Source: Emergomyces orientalis
Taxonomy: Eukaryota > Ascomycota > Eurotiomycetes > Onygenales > Ajellomycetaceae
Length of the DNA: 64,000 nt
Reading direction: 5' to 3'
NCBI GenBank assembly: GCA_002110485.1
Contig: MOWL01000088.1
Coordinates: 558,001-622,000, forward strand
The notes below the pieces were generated by a model. It was not told the origin of the DNA. It was given only the letters and a program-made list of their open reading frames with translations, and did no database searches. The position numbers were made by a program, and so were the translations under genes. Shown in pieces: positions 48,174-59,380 of the stretch. Within the stretch, counting starts at the first letter, position 1; each line of letters opens with the position of its first letter.

Positions 48174-49637
48174 TTACGCTCCACCGCCGGCCGCGCTATT
48201 CGCCATAACCCAAGCTGCGAATGATGCCGGATTCCTCGTCTGCATATATACACTTCCGGGGCCGGTGAATTTGCAAACCAACCCCTCACCGGAGCTCATA
48301 CCAGAGATAATGCCACCGGAAGCGACACGCTCCATGACATATTTACAACTCCAGGCGACTAGGTGGCCGTTATCGATGTTGTACTTTTCGCCATCTGCAA
48401 GCTGCCAGTTAAGAAGAGAGAAGGTGTCAGTACAATTTTTTTCCTTCTCCTTTTAACTTTCTATATATAAACTTTTGTTGTTGTTGAAAAAGGTTGCACT
48501 TACATCCTTCTTAATAATTGCACCAAAACTCTGCATGAACAAAAGGCCGTTGCCAGAAATTTTGTAGACAAACAGCCCCTCACCAGAGAAAAGTGCCTTG
48601 CCTAGACCCTGATTCTTGAAGTCCTTGACAACGCCTTGGGTAGCGGCCAAGAACGCATCTTTGCCAACAGACCATGTTTCGTGACCGTTGAGGCGCAAGA
48701 CAGAGATGTCACCAAGCATTGTCGGAGCGAGGAGAAGTTCTCCAGGCCCGGTGTATGTTGAAGTTGACATCTCGCCACCGGCAATGAGCTTCTTCATCGA
48801 AAACTTGACGGATCCCTTAAGAGTCATGGTGGGAGACATGGCAATCATAGCACCTACGATAATAATTTTTGGATTTTATTAATATTGGGAAAATTGCGTC
48901 AAAAATAGGGGCATGTTGCTCTGCAGAAAGCTGAAGGAGGGGAAGTGGGGGGTTTGACGTAAAATCAAGACAAAACCGGCGAAAATATATGGTTTATCGA
49001 GTGTGAGTATTCCGACATACCTGGTTTAGCAGTCAATGGACATCCCATAGCCAACTGGAGGGTCAAGACCGTGTTCGTGTCCCGGTGACTAATCCGATAA
49101 CTACCCCCATTGAATGTCCCAACATCATCCGCAGATGTGGCCTGCACGCCAACAAATTGGCCTTGGGGGGGCGCTCCACCAGGTCCAAGCGGCGTCTTTT
49201 CAGGGAGAGGCGAAGGTTGTTGTGGAGGAGGATGTCCGCCGGCAGGGGGTGGGGAGGTTTGACCACCAGCGGGCGGGGGATGGTATGATGGGCTAGTCTG
49301 GCCTCCCGGCGCTGGGTAGTTGTAGTTCTGGGGCGGGGGTGGATAACCACCCTGGCCTGGAGGGGGTGGATATGCTACTCGACATGTTAGTATATGTTGT
49401 GTATGGAATTGTGTAAGGAGATGTAAGATCTTTCAAGGAGCCTGTGGCCGAAAATATCTCGTTTCGCAAAACGGCACCAAGAGGACGTACCTTGTTGCTG
49501 GTTCGGAGCTGGAGCCGATTGTAATCGTTCATGTTAGATTGCTAGTGATATCAATCATTTATAAAGGAAAACAAGAAAGTCCTACGGGGATAATATCCTC
49601 CCTGTGGAGGCTGTTGCCCTTGGGATTGGTATGCCAT
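48174..49637 (-). CDS. AIM24-family protein (TRAP-like beta-fold, formerly DUF124)
   Basis: Five exons on the minus strand: 49586-49637, 49491-49508, 49021-49374, 48504-48853 and 48174-48401 (333 residues). The first ~100 residues are Pro/Gln/Gly/Tyr-rich (MAYQSQGQQPPQGGYYP onward), ending GGAPPQGQFVGVQATS. The conserved beta-rich AIM24 domain fills the rest: FNGGSYRISHRDTNTVL, MSPTMTLKGSVKFSMKKLIA, GGEMSTSTYTGPGELLLAP, LFSGEGLFVYKISGNGLLF and a repeated GSVYMQTRNPASFAAWV near the end. Yeast Aim24 is mitochondrial and supports MICOS integrity; this branch has a Pro/Gln tail instead of an obvious mitochondrial presequence, so location is uncertain. Exon 2 is only 18 nt, and exon 3 has tandem acceptors (gagtag) that would add or drop one Val. 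Confidence 0.92.
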
Positions 49638-52547
49638 CTTTGAGTGCGATCAGCCCTGAGATACTACGAGGAAGCGGGGTAAAGGAGGATGAAAGCGGGT
49701 GGTTAAGAAAATAATATTGAATAACCCCGTTTTGATGTATAAAAACAAAATAAATAAATATTAAAACAAACAACACAGAACTTTGAATCAATAGAAAGGA
49801 GGAGTGGTGAATCTTTAAGCACTGACAAAAGAAAGAAAACAACGTGCCTCTTGAGGAGGGGAGAGGGGAGTTAAATATATGAAGAGGAGTCGCAAGATCG
49901 TCAGCCGAATAGTTCTTTCTAGCCCAAAAACTATTAAGAAACGTTTAGGCCCCAGCGGCTAGGCGATGACTTGGTTGGGTCAACAGGAGGCTCTGCTATC
50001 TGCGAACAGGGGAAGAAGTTCATTTTAGAGTTCCTTCAAGGAGCGCAACGGCGATGTTGAGAGATTTGTCGATCCAAGAACAACAACGAATCGTCTCCAC
50101 TAATGCAGATTAGGATGAGGATAATGAAGCATCGTAAAAGGAAAGAAAGTATCCATTGTAAGCTGAATTAAATTGGTGATTGGTGAAAGTTGTTCGTCCA
50201 AACGTTGCAGAGGTTATATATAACTCCAAAAGAAAAAGAATTGCGAGCGCTAAGTGCATGATAGACATACAGATTTGCGAAAACTGTGGTGGAACGTGCA
50301 TAGCGGCTGGAGGGCTGTGACAGATTGGCGCCTCTGTGTCTACATTGGCGGTCAAGCTCCAAGTGGAGTAGAATATTGAGATGAGTCGAACAAAGCCAAA
50401 TCCTTACGCTTTGCAATAATCAGAATAACCATCCATACAACGTCAAGCCGTGGCACCATTTCATCAAGAACAAGAAGGGCCTAAGGGTTCAGCCGCTTGG
50501 GTGTCATGAAGGCGCATTTAAGCTTGCGAGCCAGGGATAGGTAAAATGGGTTTCATCACTACCCACACCATTTCCAATCCAACATCGCCCCACCCACGTT
50601 TCTCTCTGTTTTTCCTCTTTCCTCAGTGTTCTATTTCATTTTCCGCTTTTCCTTTGAATATCCAAATCGCTGCCTGTCAGTCATCTTGTAGCATTATGTA
50701 GAAAAGCGTTCGACCTTTTCGGGTTTTCGCTTCCAAATCATCGCTTTATCATCCCACCTGTGTGGGGTAGTAACTACGTGAGGGTGAATACGAGGTTGAG
50801 GGGCCGCTAGCGATTGGTCGTTTTGTCGATATTTTTTCTGTCAACCCTTCTTCCCATGACAATGGATCACCAGTTGAGCCACATTGAATATGGTCAGCGG
50901 TTGAGTTTCTTCTGGCCTGCCGGAGTCGACCAACGACGACCGTCCGTAGATACCCGCAATGACCGTTAACCAGCTTAATTCCCTGGCATTTTGCGTCCAG
51001 CAACGGGATATCCTCGCGTTCTAAGCGTTGAATTTAGATATGCGTAGGGTAATGGTTGGTGGTGGAGGCTGCTGTCCCAAGTTTAGCAGTTCATGTTTTC
51101 TCCCCTGTCATGGTAGTTTTTTTGCGGTGGCTGTGCAGTTCCAGCCCTGACAGCGTCACCTCCAAGGTTCCAAAACAGAAACGTCGAAAAGATTAAGAGT
51201 CCTTTTGAAACATTGTTGCGGAGTGGAATGATTCTGCTGTGACGTTAGATTATGGTGAAGCACATGGTGAAGAACATTCAAGATTGATGATAAAGCGGGA
51301 ACTTCGCCGCACGAGTGAGTCCTATCCAGATGTTTTCTGCAGCCTCACAAATGGGGGGACAAACAGTTGCCAAGAAAGTAAACCGTTTCGGTATCTGAAC
51401 ACTTCCTCATAATCCAAAACGAAATACAACTACGGAACGGGGGAATATATCCTCAAAATAAATGAGATAGAATGGCAAATAAATTATTAGCAACCATTAC
51501 TCCAGGTGTTTCATTAAACTCCTAAGGGGGAAAAAGTGAAGCGAAACACGAAAAAGAAAAAAACCAAAAGTGCACGCTCTACCTCAGTAATATCAAAATC
51601 AAAAATCTGTCAGCCCAAATTCCATAGCCCACCAGACCAATAAAAACGAAATTAACTATGTTCTTTCTGTGGTAGTTTTAAAATATCTGATCTCATTCTC
51701 CAACAAACTGATAACCCCCGCTTACGGGGCGAGGGAAAACTACCATCATCAAGGTGTGGTCATGTATCATCAGTCGGAAGGGGGAATGACAACAGAGAGG
51801 GGAGAAGGGAAGGAAATAAAAACAACGAAAACACGGAGGCAATGTACATAATGGGATAATAAGCATGTAGGGAAGAATCGACACAGGATGGCGGCGTCAT
51901 TATTAGTATGAAAAAAGGAAAACTTAGGGTAGGGATCTGGGGTAAGGAATGTGTTAGGTTTAAAGAAAAAGAGCGTCATCAAGAAAGAAATGTTCGGTCA
52001 GAACGAAGAGACGTTTATCCCAAATTGGGCTCTGTCGCTAGGGGTACCGCGGGATTGTGTGAATTTTCGTTTCGTTGGAAAATCGCGGGCCAGCAAACTG
52101 GCATATTGATGCCGGTGCACAGCCGGTATCGTGGGATCGGTCGCTGGGGATGGATGCAAATTGGACACTAATGGTACAGTTCAAAATATTGTCATTCCGA
52201 TATAGAGTCCAGAAATCCATCACACGATGAAATTGTGCAAATGGGGCACTAGGCGTGAGCCACGCCGTCGATCCAACATCTACCAATACCAGTATCCCGG
52301 CGAGAGTTTGCATAATGCAAGTCACCAACGTTGCTAAAAGGAGGCCCGGGGCGATCAGTCAAATATAAGGTTCCAAGTTTCCTACACCATTTTTGTCCCT
52401 TGATCTTGCGGTGAGGAATAATCTCAAAATCGTAAAAAGAACCACCAACGCCGAGTTGCCATGCTTTAAGTCCCAAATATTCATCCGACCTAGCATAGCC
52501 CAAAAACAAAAGGAAACAGATTTCGAGAGCGACGAAGATGGCATCGG
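49638..52547. other. 2.9-kb intergenic region
   Basis: This is the upstream region of the AIM24 gene and 3' flank of the SH3 gene (both minus). No frame over 90 codons is supported and no repeat is seen. A-rich tracts occur near 49742-49770 and 51538-51570. Confidence 0.55.
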
Positions 52548-53448
52548 TTAAAAAATGCCGTTGACGATTTTGGAGCCAACCGTCGCACCGGCACCGAAAA
52601 TCGCTAATAATGTAAGTTAGTACAGCTTTCAACCGTTCATATTCTATGTCAGATAGGAAGATAGTATTCAGACATACCGGCGTTGCCCATTTTCTTTCCG
52701 AATTTCTTCCCATTCTCTTCGAACTTGCTGGGTCTCCCGTGTGATCCAGAGGACCCTGAATGAGACACCTCAAGAGGAAGATTGCCATAACCGCTGACTG
52801 GTTGCGGCGAATGGATTGTCGATTTTTCCTCAATCACACTGACATAAGTCCGGGGGAAAATTCCTTCTAGTTGTGTGCGTTCGTTCCGGCCTCGCCACCC
52901 TACAATGTTTGTCAGTACGGACGCTTCCTCAAGGACAGTGTATCCGAAGTTTTCCGGTTGACATACAGTCATTATTCATGTGCTCTAGAACCTGGATTCT
53001 ATCCTGTGGTTGCAAAGCCAAATCCCCAGCATCGGTAGGAGCGTAGGCGTAAAGGGCAGACGCGATGGATAAAACCGGAGGCCCTGAAGCGTACGCGGGA
53101 GGTGGAAGCGGGTCGTGGTACGGATGTGGCTCAGGGCTTTTTTCATTCAATCGCATGTTCGACAATTGGCTCGCTGGCGGTGGTGTATCTGCAGTCGACT
53201 GCTGTACTGAAGCCTGGAGTTGTGCCTCGCTGGGGAGTTGTGCAAGAATAGCAGAGCGTTGGGCGTGGGTGATGACATCTATATCTACAAGGAATTCCAG
53301 TTCCTGTACGGTAAAATGAGATCGATTAGAATAAGGGCTGGGGTTAAAAGGAGACCACAGAAGAAAGGAAATCTGGGAAACTGACGGAACTGATGGTTCT
53401 CAATGACCGAGTGCCCTGGGCCATAACCGGTTGGGTTTTTGGAGCCAT
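52548..53448 (-). CDS. SH3-domain protein of the Lsb1/Pin3 (Las17-binding) type
   Basis: Four exons on the minus strand: 53386-53448, 52967-53303, 52678-52899 and 52548-52603 (225 residues). The N-terminus RSLRTISSELEFLVDIDVIT matches the conserved start of yeast Lsb1/Pin3 (RSL-x-ELEFL). A PPxY motif (LPPPAY, ~88-92) could recruit the Rsp5 ubiquitin ligase. The SH3 domain (~100-154) shows ALYAYAPTDAGDLAL, DWWRGR (the Trp pair is built across intron 2) and GIFPRTYV. A Ser/Gly-rich linker follows, and the end FGAGATVGSKIVNGIF is the typical C-terminal tail. Yeast members bind Las17/WASP, limit actin nucleation at endocytic sites and influence prion aggregates. Two Met (residues 1 and 9) could start; the first was used. 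The ORF-only reading of exon 2 ends wrongly at NNDCMS if intron 2 is ignored. Confidence 0.92.
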
Positions 53449-56400
53449 TGTTGTCGACAACGCAAGGAGGAAAGATACAAGGTGGAGCGAATGTACTTAT
53501 ATTAAGGGAAAACAAGCCCGGAATCAGCGGAAACGGGGATGTGAGTGGACGTTCTCGATGAAAAGGGCAAGGGGTGATGATGGAAGAAGATGCGGGTGTG
53601 GAAAGCGATGAAAGGGTTGTGGAAGATGGAGGATTGGACAACGGAGGGTGAGTCGAAGTTTGGATAGGGTGCCGCTGGAAGGGGTTTGGCTCGCAGATGA
53701 ATTGCACAGCACAAGTTTTGTCCCAGGGGAGGGGGTTGCACTACACCAACCAACACAGGAGACAGAACGGGGATTATTATTATTGTAGCAAGTTAATGAA
53801 AAACTACCAGCACTAGCATGCGCTACAGATGGATAATAATCTATTCTTATGACTCTGAGATTTTGTGCAGACATAGTGTCGCAAACGTGTATGGTAATAG
53901 GAATACACAGCCTCTAGAGCTAAAAATATCAAATTCGCCAGCAATGCTTGGGCGTCATATCCTGGAACACGTAATCTATTATGCCGCAGGTAATTACAAA
54001 CGTTGCAGAACTTCGACCACACAATAAGGAAAATTACAGGGAAGACCCCTATGCTTTGAAGACACCTTGGAACCAAAGCCCCCATTGGGCATGCTTGGCT
54101 ACGGTTTTCGATAACACGACCCTGGGCGTGCGAGAGGTTGAAGAATTGGAGATATCTCGATATCTTTTAACTCCGTTAGAATCGTTTTTCCTTTTTCCTT
54201 TTTCCGGTTTTCTTTTTTTACAAAAAATTTATAAAAAAGAAAGAAAGAAAAAAAAACAAAACACAAGAGAAAGATGAAAAACGATGGGCGAACAAAAGCG
54301 GGGCGGTTAGCACACTTCTACGGTTTTCATAACATAGTTTAATTCTTTCCTGCTCATACTCACAATGTGAATAGATACCTGAACTTTGTGCATTATGCAA
54401 AGCCAATTCGCATTCGAAGAAACAATCCCAAAGGAGGATCGAAGCCGAGGACCTCAATTGAAACATAACCCTTTGGGTTTTACCACTGTAGCTCCGTCGA
54501 TCTCACTGTACAACCGGCATAGCTCGCCGGTGACGTCCAGCGGGAGCTCGTTAGTCCAGGAACACACCTGCAGCTGCTCAACCATCTTAAACGTCCAGGC
54601 ATTATTGGTCCCTTTTTATTCTGGCAGAAATCTTCATGCGAAAGGATCCATCCCCTTCCATCTCTTCACATGTTCTTGTCATTTGTGACAAATGGAACCT
54701 GTAGAGGGGTTTTCGCTAGACATCTTCATAGCGACCCTGGACGTTCCTCATTTCAGTCATATCATTTCATCATTTCGTCGTACCTGCAGCAGGCGAGTAT
54801 CCTGGTGAATATAATGACTTCTGAAAAGGTCTCTTATTATTGCAAAATATATTCCCAGGAGGAAACAAACAAAATGCTGTGTTCTTGTGGCGGTAGGGCG
54901 AGTTGATGGCTGTAAACCACGCTTCAACCGCTTCAAGCACAAACAGTTGCATTTTCAGTCTTCCACACCAGCAACAAGGCATTGTTTTAGGGTTTGAAAT
55001 CCAATTCACACATATATGCGGATAATGACCACGTCGCTGTGGCGTAGCTGGCCTGTGATTTTAGACTTTGCCAAAAATTAAAATTTGGATGCTGTTTCTT
55101 CTCTCCCAGTGGCTCCCGTTTGAAGGGCATGGATGATTTTGACCTCAGCAGCAGAGAAGTGTATAAAGACATTCACCGTATCCTCGAATCTTGAGGATTG
55201 TTTATACCAAAGTTTCTACATCGAATGACGAACGTCCAAACATTTGTGGGATATTCTTTATGCTTGAAACGATTAGGCCAAGAGGGAATTAGTTAGATAT
55301 GAAGTAACTGCCAGGCCTTGATCTAGTGAAGACGCATGAACTAAAACTACAAGATTAATCAACTTTACTAGTTTCGGAGAGGCTATGCTCGCAACCATGG
55401 CCTCTTTCTCTAATGCATCTATCTAGGCTTCACATGGTAGGTATCCCACAGCCTGTGGTAGGCCTAACAGGATTCATTTACATATCTATCCAACAAGGAA
55501 ACCTAGCAGTTTTGTGTTTTGAAAATCCGATACAGCACCACCAGAACTGATGAACAATGAAATCGGGTAAACTTGTTTTGTGGAAGCCGCCAAAGTTCTA
55601 TTTAAAAGTTTTTTATGTTCACCTGTGCGGTATTATACGGAAAATATACCGAGTATGTGGCGTAGGCTCCTCCAAAGAAACGAAGAGGTACGTTGTGGAT
55701 GTAAAGCAGTTCGATTCTGTAAACCATCAACAAATAACTGACCTATATTGTTGACACGGGTATAAGAATTTGCGAATACATGTGCAAAAAGATCCTCCAT
55801 GACCGGCAGTCTTCATGACTGACTGGTATTTAAATACTGAATTCCCCTTTTGTTCCCATAAAGCCGGCTTGACATCCCAGAAACAGTTTGGTACCTAATT
55901 GTAGGCGCTCGCGAAAAGCTCCTCTATGTCATCCGTTGACAAACTGCCAGAATCAGCCGTAAGAGGGATGCAAAGCGGCCACCCCGCGCCTCAAGAAACA
56001 GGTACATAATGTTTCTAGGAGAGGTTGCATTGAATTGTTTCTTGAAGGCTGAAAGATTCACCGCCCCCCTTAGAATGCGTAACAGTCTGCATACCTACCT
56101 AGATACCTAGGTAGATAGGTCTAACGGAGCTTCAAGGAACGCGCGAACAAGAATGTATCGTCCCCTCCAGGACCAATGAGAGGGGGGGAAAGCACAAGTA
56201 ACAAAGCAAAAAATAATAGAAAAATATAAAAAAAGAAAGTTCCATCCAGTAGTAAGAGAAGAGATCTAAACTGGCTTCGATACTGTTCATATTTAGTAAG
56301 AACTGTACGATAGCTAATGACATCTCAAAGAGTATTGACATGAATCATTGCCCATAGACCCCTCCCTACCTGGCATAGAGTGGTCCAGCCCAACAAGAAT

Positions 56401-58314
56401 TAAGGTTAAGCTTATCCCGATTTCCAAAGCCATTTTTGTTCTGTGTCATGCGGAGGGGACAAATGATTCGATGCTGAAAAGATAAGTGGAGAATTTCAGC
56501 TGGGAATTATTCCTATTATGGATAGGCTGCTTTGCCCACCGAATCTAAGGATTAACTCCATTCCAAAGTTCTTCATGCTCTTTCCGCCTGGTTCAGTGAC
56601 GGCAGGGCTTTAGGCTTAACAATCCCTGCCCTATAATCAAGATGCAAGCCCACGTCTTTTCATCTCGGTTACTGGATATAATGATATCAATTCGTGACAC
56701 ACATCGTGACCATATAGCTATATATCTCCATGAGGGATGGAAGCATACACCAACTTGCTCCTGAGGTTCTCTGGAACCAGGATTGCTTTTAACAATAATA
56801 TGAAGCATGTTGTATTCGTGCTCCTCTCACAGTATTCTATGTTGTCCGGCATCTTTCTAGGAGATTTACGAACTCTCTTCACGGACCCCCTGAAGCAGAT
56901 TACTGGGGAGCAAGTCTACTAAATTTCTCATGCGGGCAGGTCGTCCGCTGAATAGAATGTGGTATGAGGATGCGACCTGCAGAGGAGCAGCATACACTGT
57001 GTAGACATAGCGCGAATGATGCCTAGCCGTTGTGCCTCGCAGAATTACCAACCAATCAATCAGGTTAAACGAGCTGTTCAACGCATGGCGAAGTGGACGC
57101 GGGCGAAATTCCTATGCCCGTATTCTGACTCTCATGTTTATCTTAGATATACGGGGAATTGTGTCTTGAAGTTCCATATTTGTAAAAACGCATGGTAGCT
57201 ATGCCCTGTAGCCGGCCCAGAGGCCTGCATTAACCAGTAACTTTAAAAGGGGATCGATAATGGCCCTGAGAACAAAGCGGCGCTCTGGGAGCTCGGATAA
57301 TTAGAAGAGCTTTCTTTGGCTATGGAAAATACTGCCCTGACCTTGCCAGGCCATCGCTTTTAGTGGGACTGAATCTTATGCACCAGATTTTATTCCTGGT
57401 GTAACTTCAGCTGTGGAAACATATTGTATTTTGATGGGACATTCGTCACCAGTTCCTGGGGAACATCGGTGGCTGATTTCTTTGACCACATCGACGAAAC
57501 TAGTATTTCCTTGTCAGTGACATGGACAAAATAGAGCTGGAAGATATATTGGCCATATAGCTTTTGTGATATATATACCATTAATGTTAATTGGATTGCC
57601 TCTGAAGGAAGATGTTTTGAAATTACCTGTCTGCATCTGAAATTTGCGCCCATTGGATTTGGGCATGGGCTCGAGATCGATTGCCCTATTCTCCTCCTCG
57701 ATCTCCATGCAAAGTTTTTCCCCAATGCTGGCAGAGCAGGCAGCACCCAGCCACAGCTAGATGACTAACTTTGACTCACTCATCTGCGTGCAACGTAATT
57801 AAACCTGTATTTTGTTCGTATCGGATTTTGTGCTAACGAAAAAAGTTTACCGCCTTCGCCCCTGGAGTCCGCGCACAGGAAGCAACAAATAGTATGGGCA
57901 AGAATGGTGGCGACAAATTTAAAGGTATTTTTCCAGTGTTTGGTAATGTAATATAGACGGGAAGTGAGCGCCTTGTCACATCGGGTCTAGCGCATGACTG
58001 TTACTCAGCCTCTTAAGGCTTCTTTGCCATCCCAACCCATATCAATATCAACCTTCACCTTTGTTATCTGTCCAACTTCTCTTTTCTTCATAACTTCGTA
58101 TACCCTCACTACTGTTTCTTCCACAGCGAAACTCCATCGATTTAGCACCTCCCATCCATTAATTCCCAGCTTTCTGAAGCCTTTCATTCAGACCAACTGT
58201 TGCCAGTTACCCTCCCTCTCGCCTCCTCTCATTCACCGCCAACAAACCCCCTACCATCAAGCAAAAGCAACCACATTTCTTTTGCACCACACAACCTCCC
58301 TCCATCAATACAAT
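53449..58314. other. 4.9-kb gene-poor block
   Basis: It holds the promoters of the SH3 gene (left) and MBF1 (right, with a CT-rich stretch about 58190-58300). Elsewhere no gene is supported. A-rich 54229-54260 and a CCTAGG-centred imperfect palindrome at 56092-56119 were noted. A minus-strand frame at 57390-57746 was examined and not called. Confidence 0.5.
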
Positions 58315-58908
58315 ATGTCTGAAGACTGGGACTCCGTCACTCGTATCGGAAGCAAAGCCCGTGGTGGAGGTGGCGGTTACCGCGAGACAGTTGTCAAGGG
58401 GCGGTCTGCGTTGAACGCCGCAGCCCGATCTGGTGCGATCATCGGAACAGAGAAAAAATATGCCACAGGGAATGCTGTACGTGCTTTTGTTTTTCGCAGC
58501 TATAGTTTTTCAATTTCTTTCTATTCTCCTTTTCATTATTTAGTGTCAGTCAATGATAATATCGAAAACTAACTCAGATCCTTTTTCCTCTCCACAAAAT
58601 AGGCATCCAAACCTCGTGTAGAAGGACAACATCTCACTAAAGTTGACCGAAGCGATGACATCGTCCCGCTGCAAGCTGTTGGTGATGAGGTCGGCAAAGC
58701 CATCCAGCGTCGCCGCAACGAAGAAGGCTACAAGATGACGCAGAAGGAACTCGCTGCGAAATGCAACACGACACCCGCTATCATAGCCGACTTGGAGCAG
58801 AACAAGAAGGGGGCGGATAAGAAGATACTACCGCGAATTGAGAATGTACTTAATATCAAGCTCACGGGGCGTGATATTGGGAAAGATAAGTTCCCGAAGA
58901 GGAAATGA
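58315..58908 (+). CDS. MBF1: Multiprotein bridging factor 1 (MBF1)
   Basis: Two exons, 58315-58476 and 58603-58908, give 155 residues, the usual MBF1 length. The N-terminal MBF1 domain begins MSEDWDSVTRIGSKARGGGG and continues through RSALNAAARSGAIIGTEKKY. The C-terminal Xre-type helix-turn-helix has VGKAIQRRRNEEGYKMTQKE, LAAKCNTTPAIIADLEQNKK, and ends KLTGRDIGKDKFPKRK with the characteristic basic tail. MBF1 bridges bZIP activators such as Gcn4 to TBP, and also suppresses frameshifting on collided ribosomes in yeast. It is convergent with the exportin gene, with about 470 bases between their stops. The intron lies between the two domains. Confidence 0.97.
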
Positions 58909-59380
58909 AGCATTTCTGGAGGGTGAGGCTCCGGGTGCCCTTGAATTAACTCTGTTTTCGCCTCTTGATTGGGAGGGAACGAGGATTTTACATGACGTGA
59001 AGGAAATGTTTGGGTTTTTATTTTTTATTTTTTTAAATTTTTATTTCTAATTTTGTCGTCTGCCGTTCTTTTTTTAGCTTGCACTCATGATGATATAAAT
59101 GGGGCGCGGAGTGAATTTCGGAGACGTTAGAATGGGAAATATGAAGACTTTTCAACGATGGTTTATGTCTTGTCCCCCGTTTAAAACAATATATGTATGC
59201 TTTAGAGCATTCCCTGGTCTTTCTATTTACTTGTCAAAACAAAAAACACAGAGGCGTAAGAGCTCAAAGAGGTATAAAACGGCAAAATCAAAGCGGAATG
59301 AATTATATTCAGTAGCATTCAGCGATATCCCCCGATTGTAGAAAGCATGCTATCACAGCTGTCGCTTCCCGTCGAACTCA
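58909..59380. other. Intergenic between convergent genes
   Basis: It contains the 3' ends of MBF1 (+) and the exportin (-). A T-rich stretch lies at 59018-59055. Nothing else seen. Confidence 0.6.

Noticed and set aside
56092..56119. CCTAGG-centred imperfect palindrome
   Set aside because: Made of short cctaggta-like repeats; imperfect and low complexity, no adjacent feature to explain.
57390..57746. 118-codon minus-strand frame and an overlapping MEIEEENRAIDLEP start
   Set aside because: Joining the two frames needs a 25-nt intron, too short for a fungus; no domain recognised.
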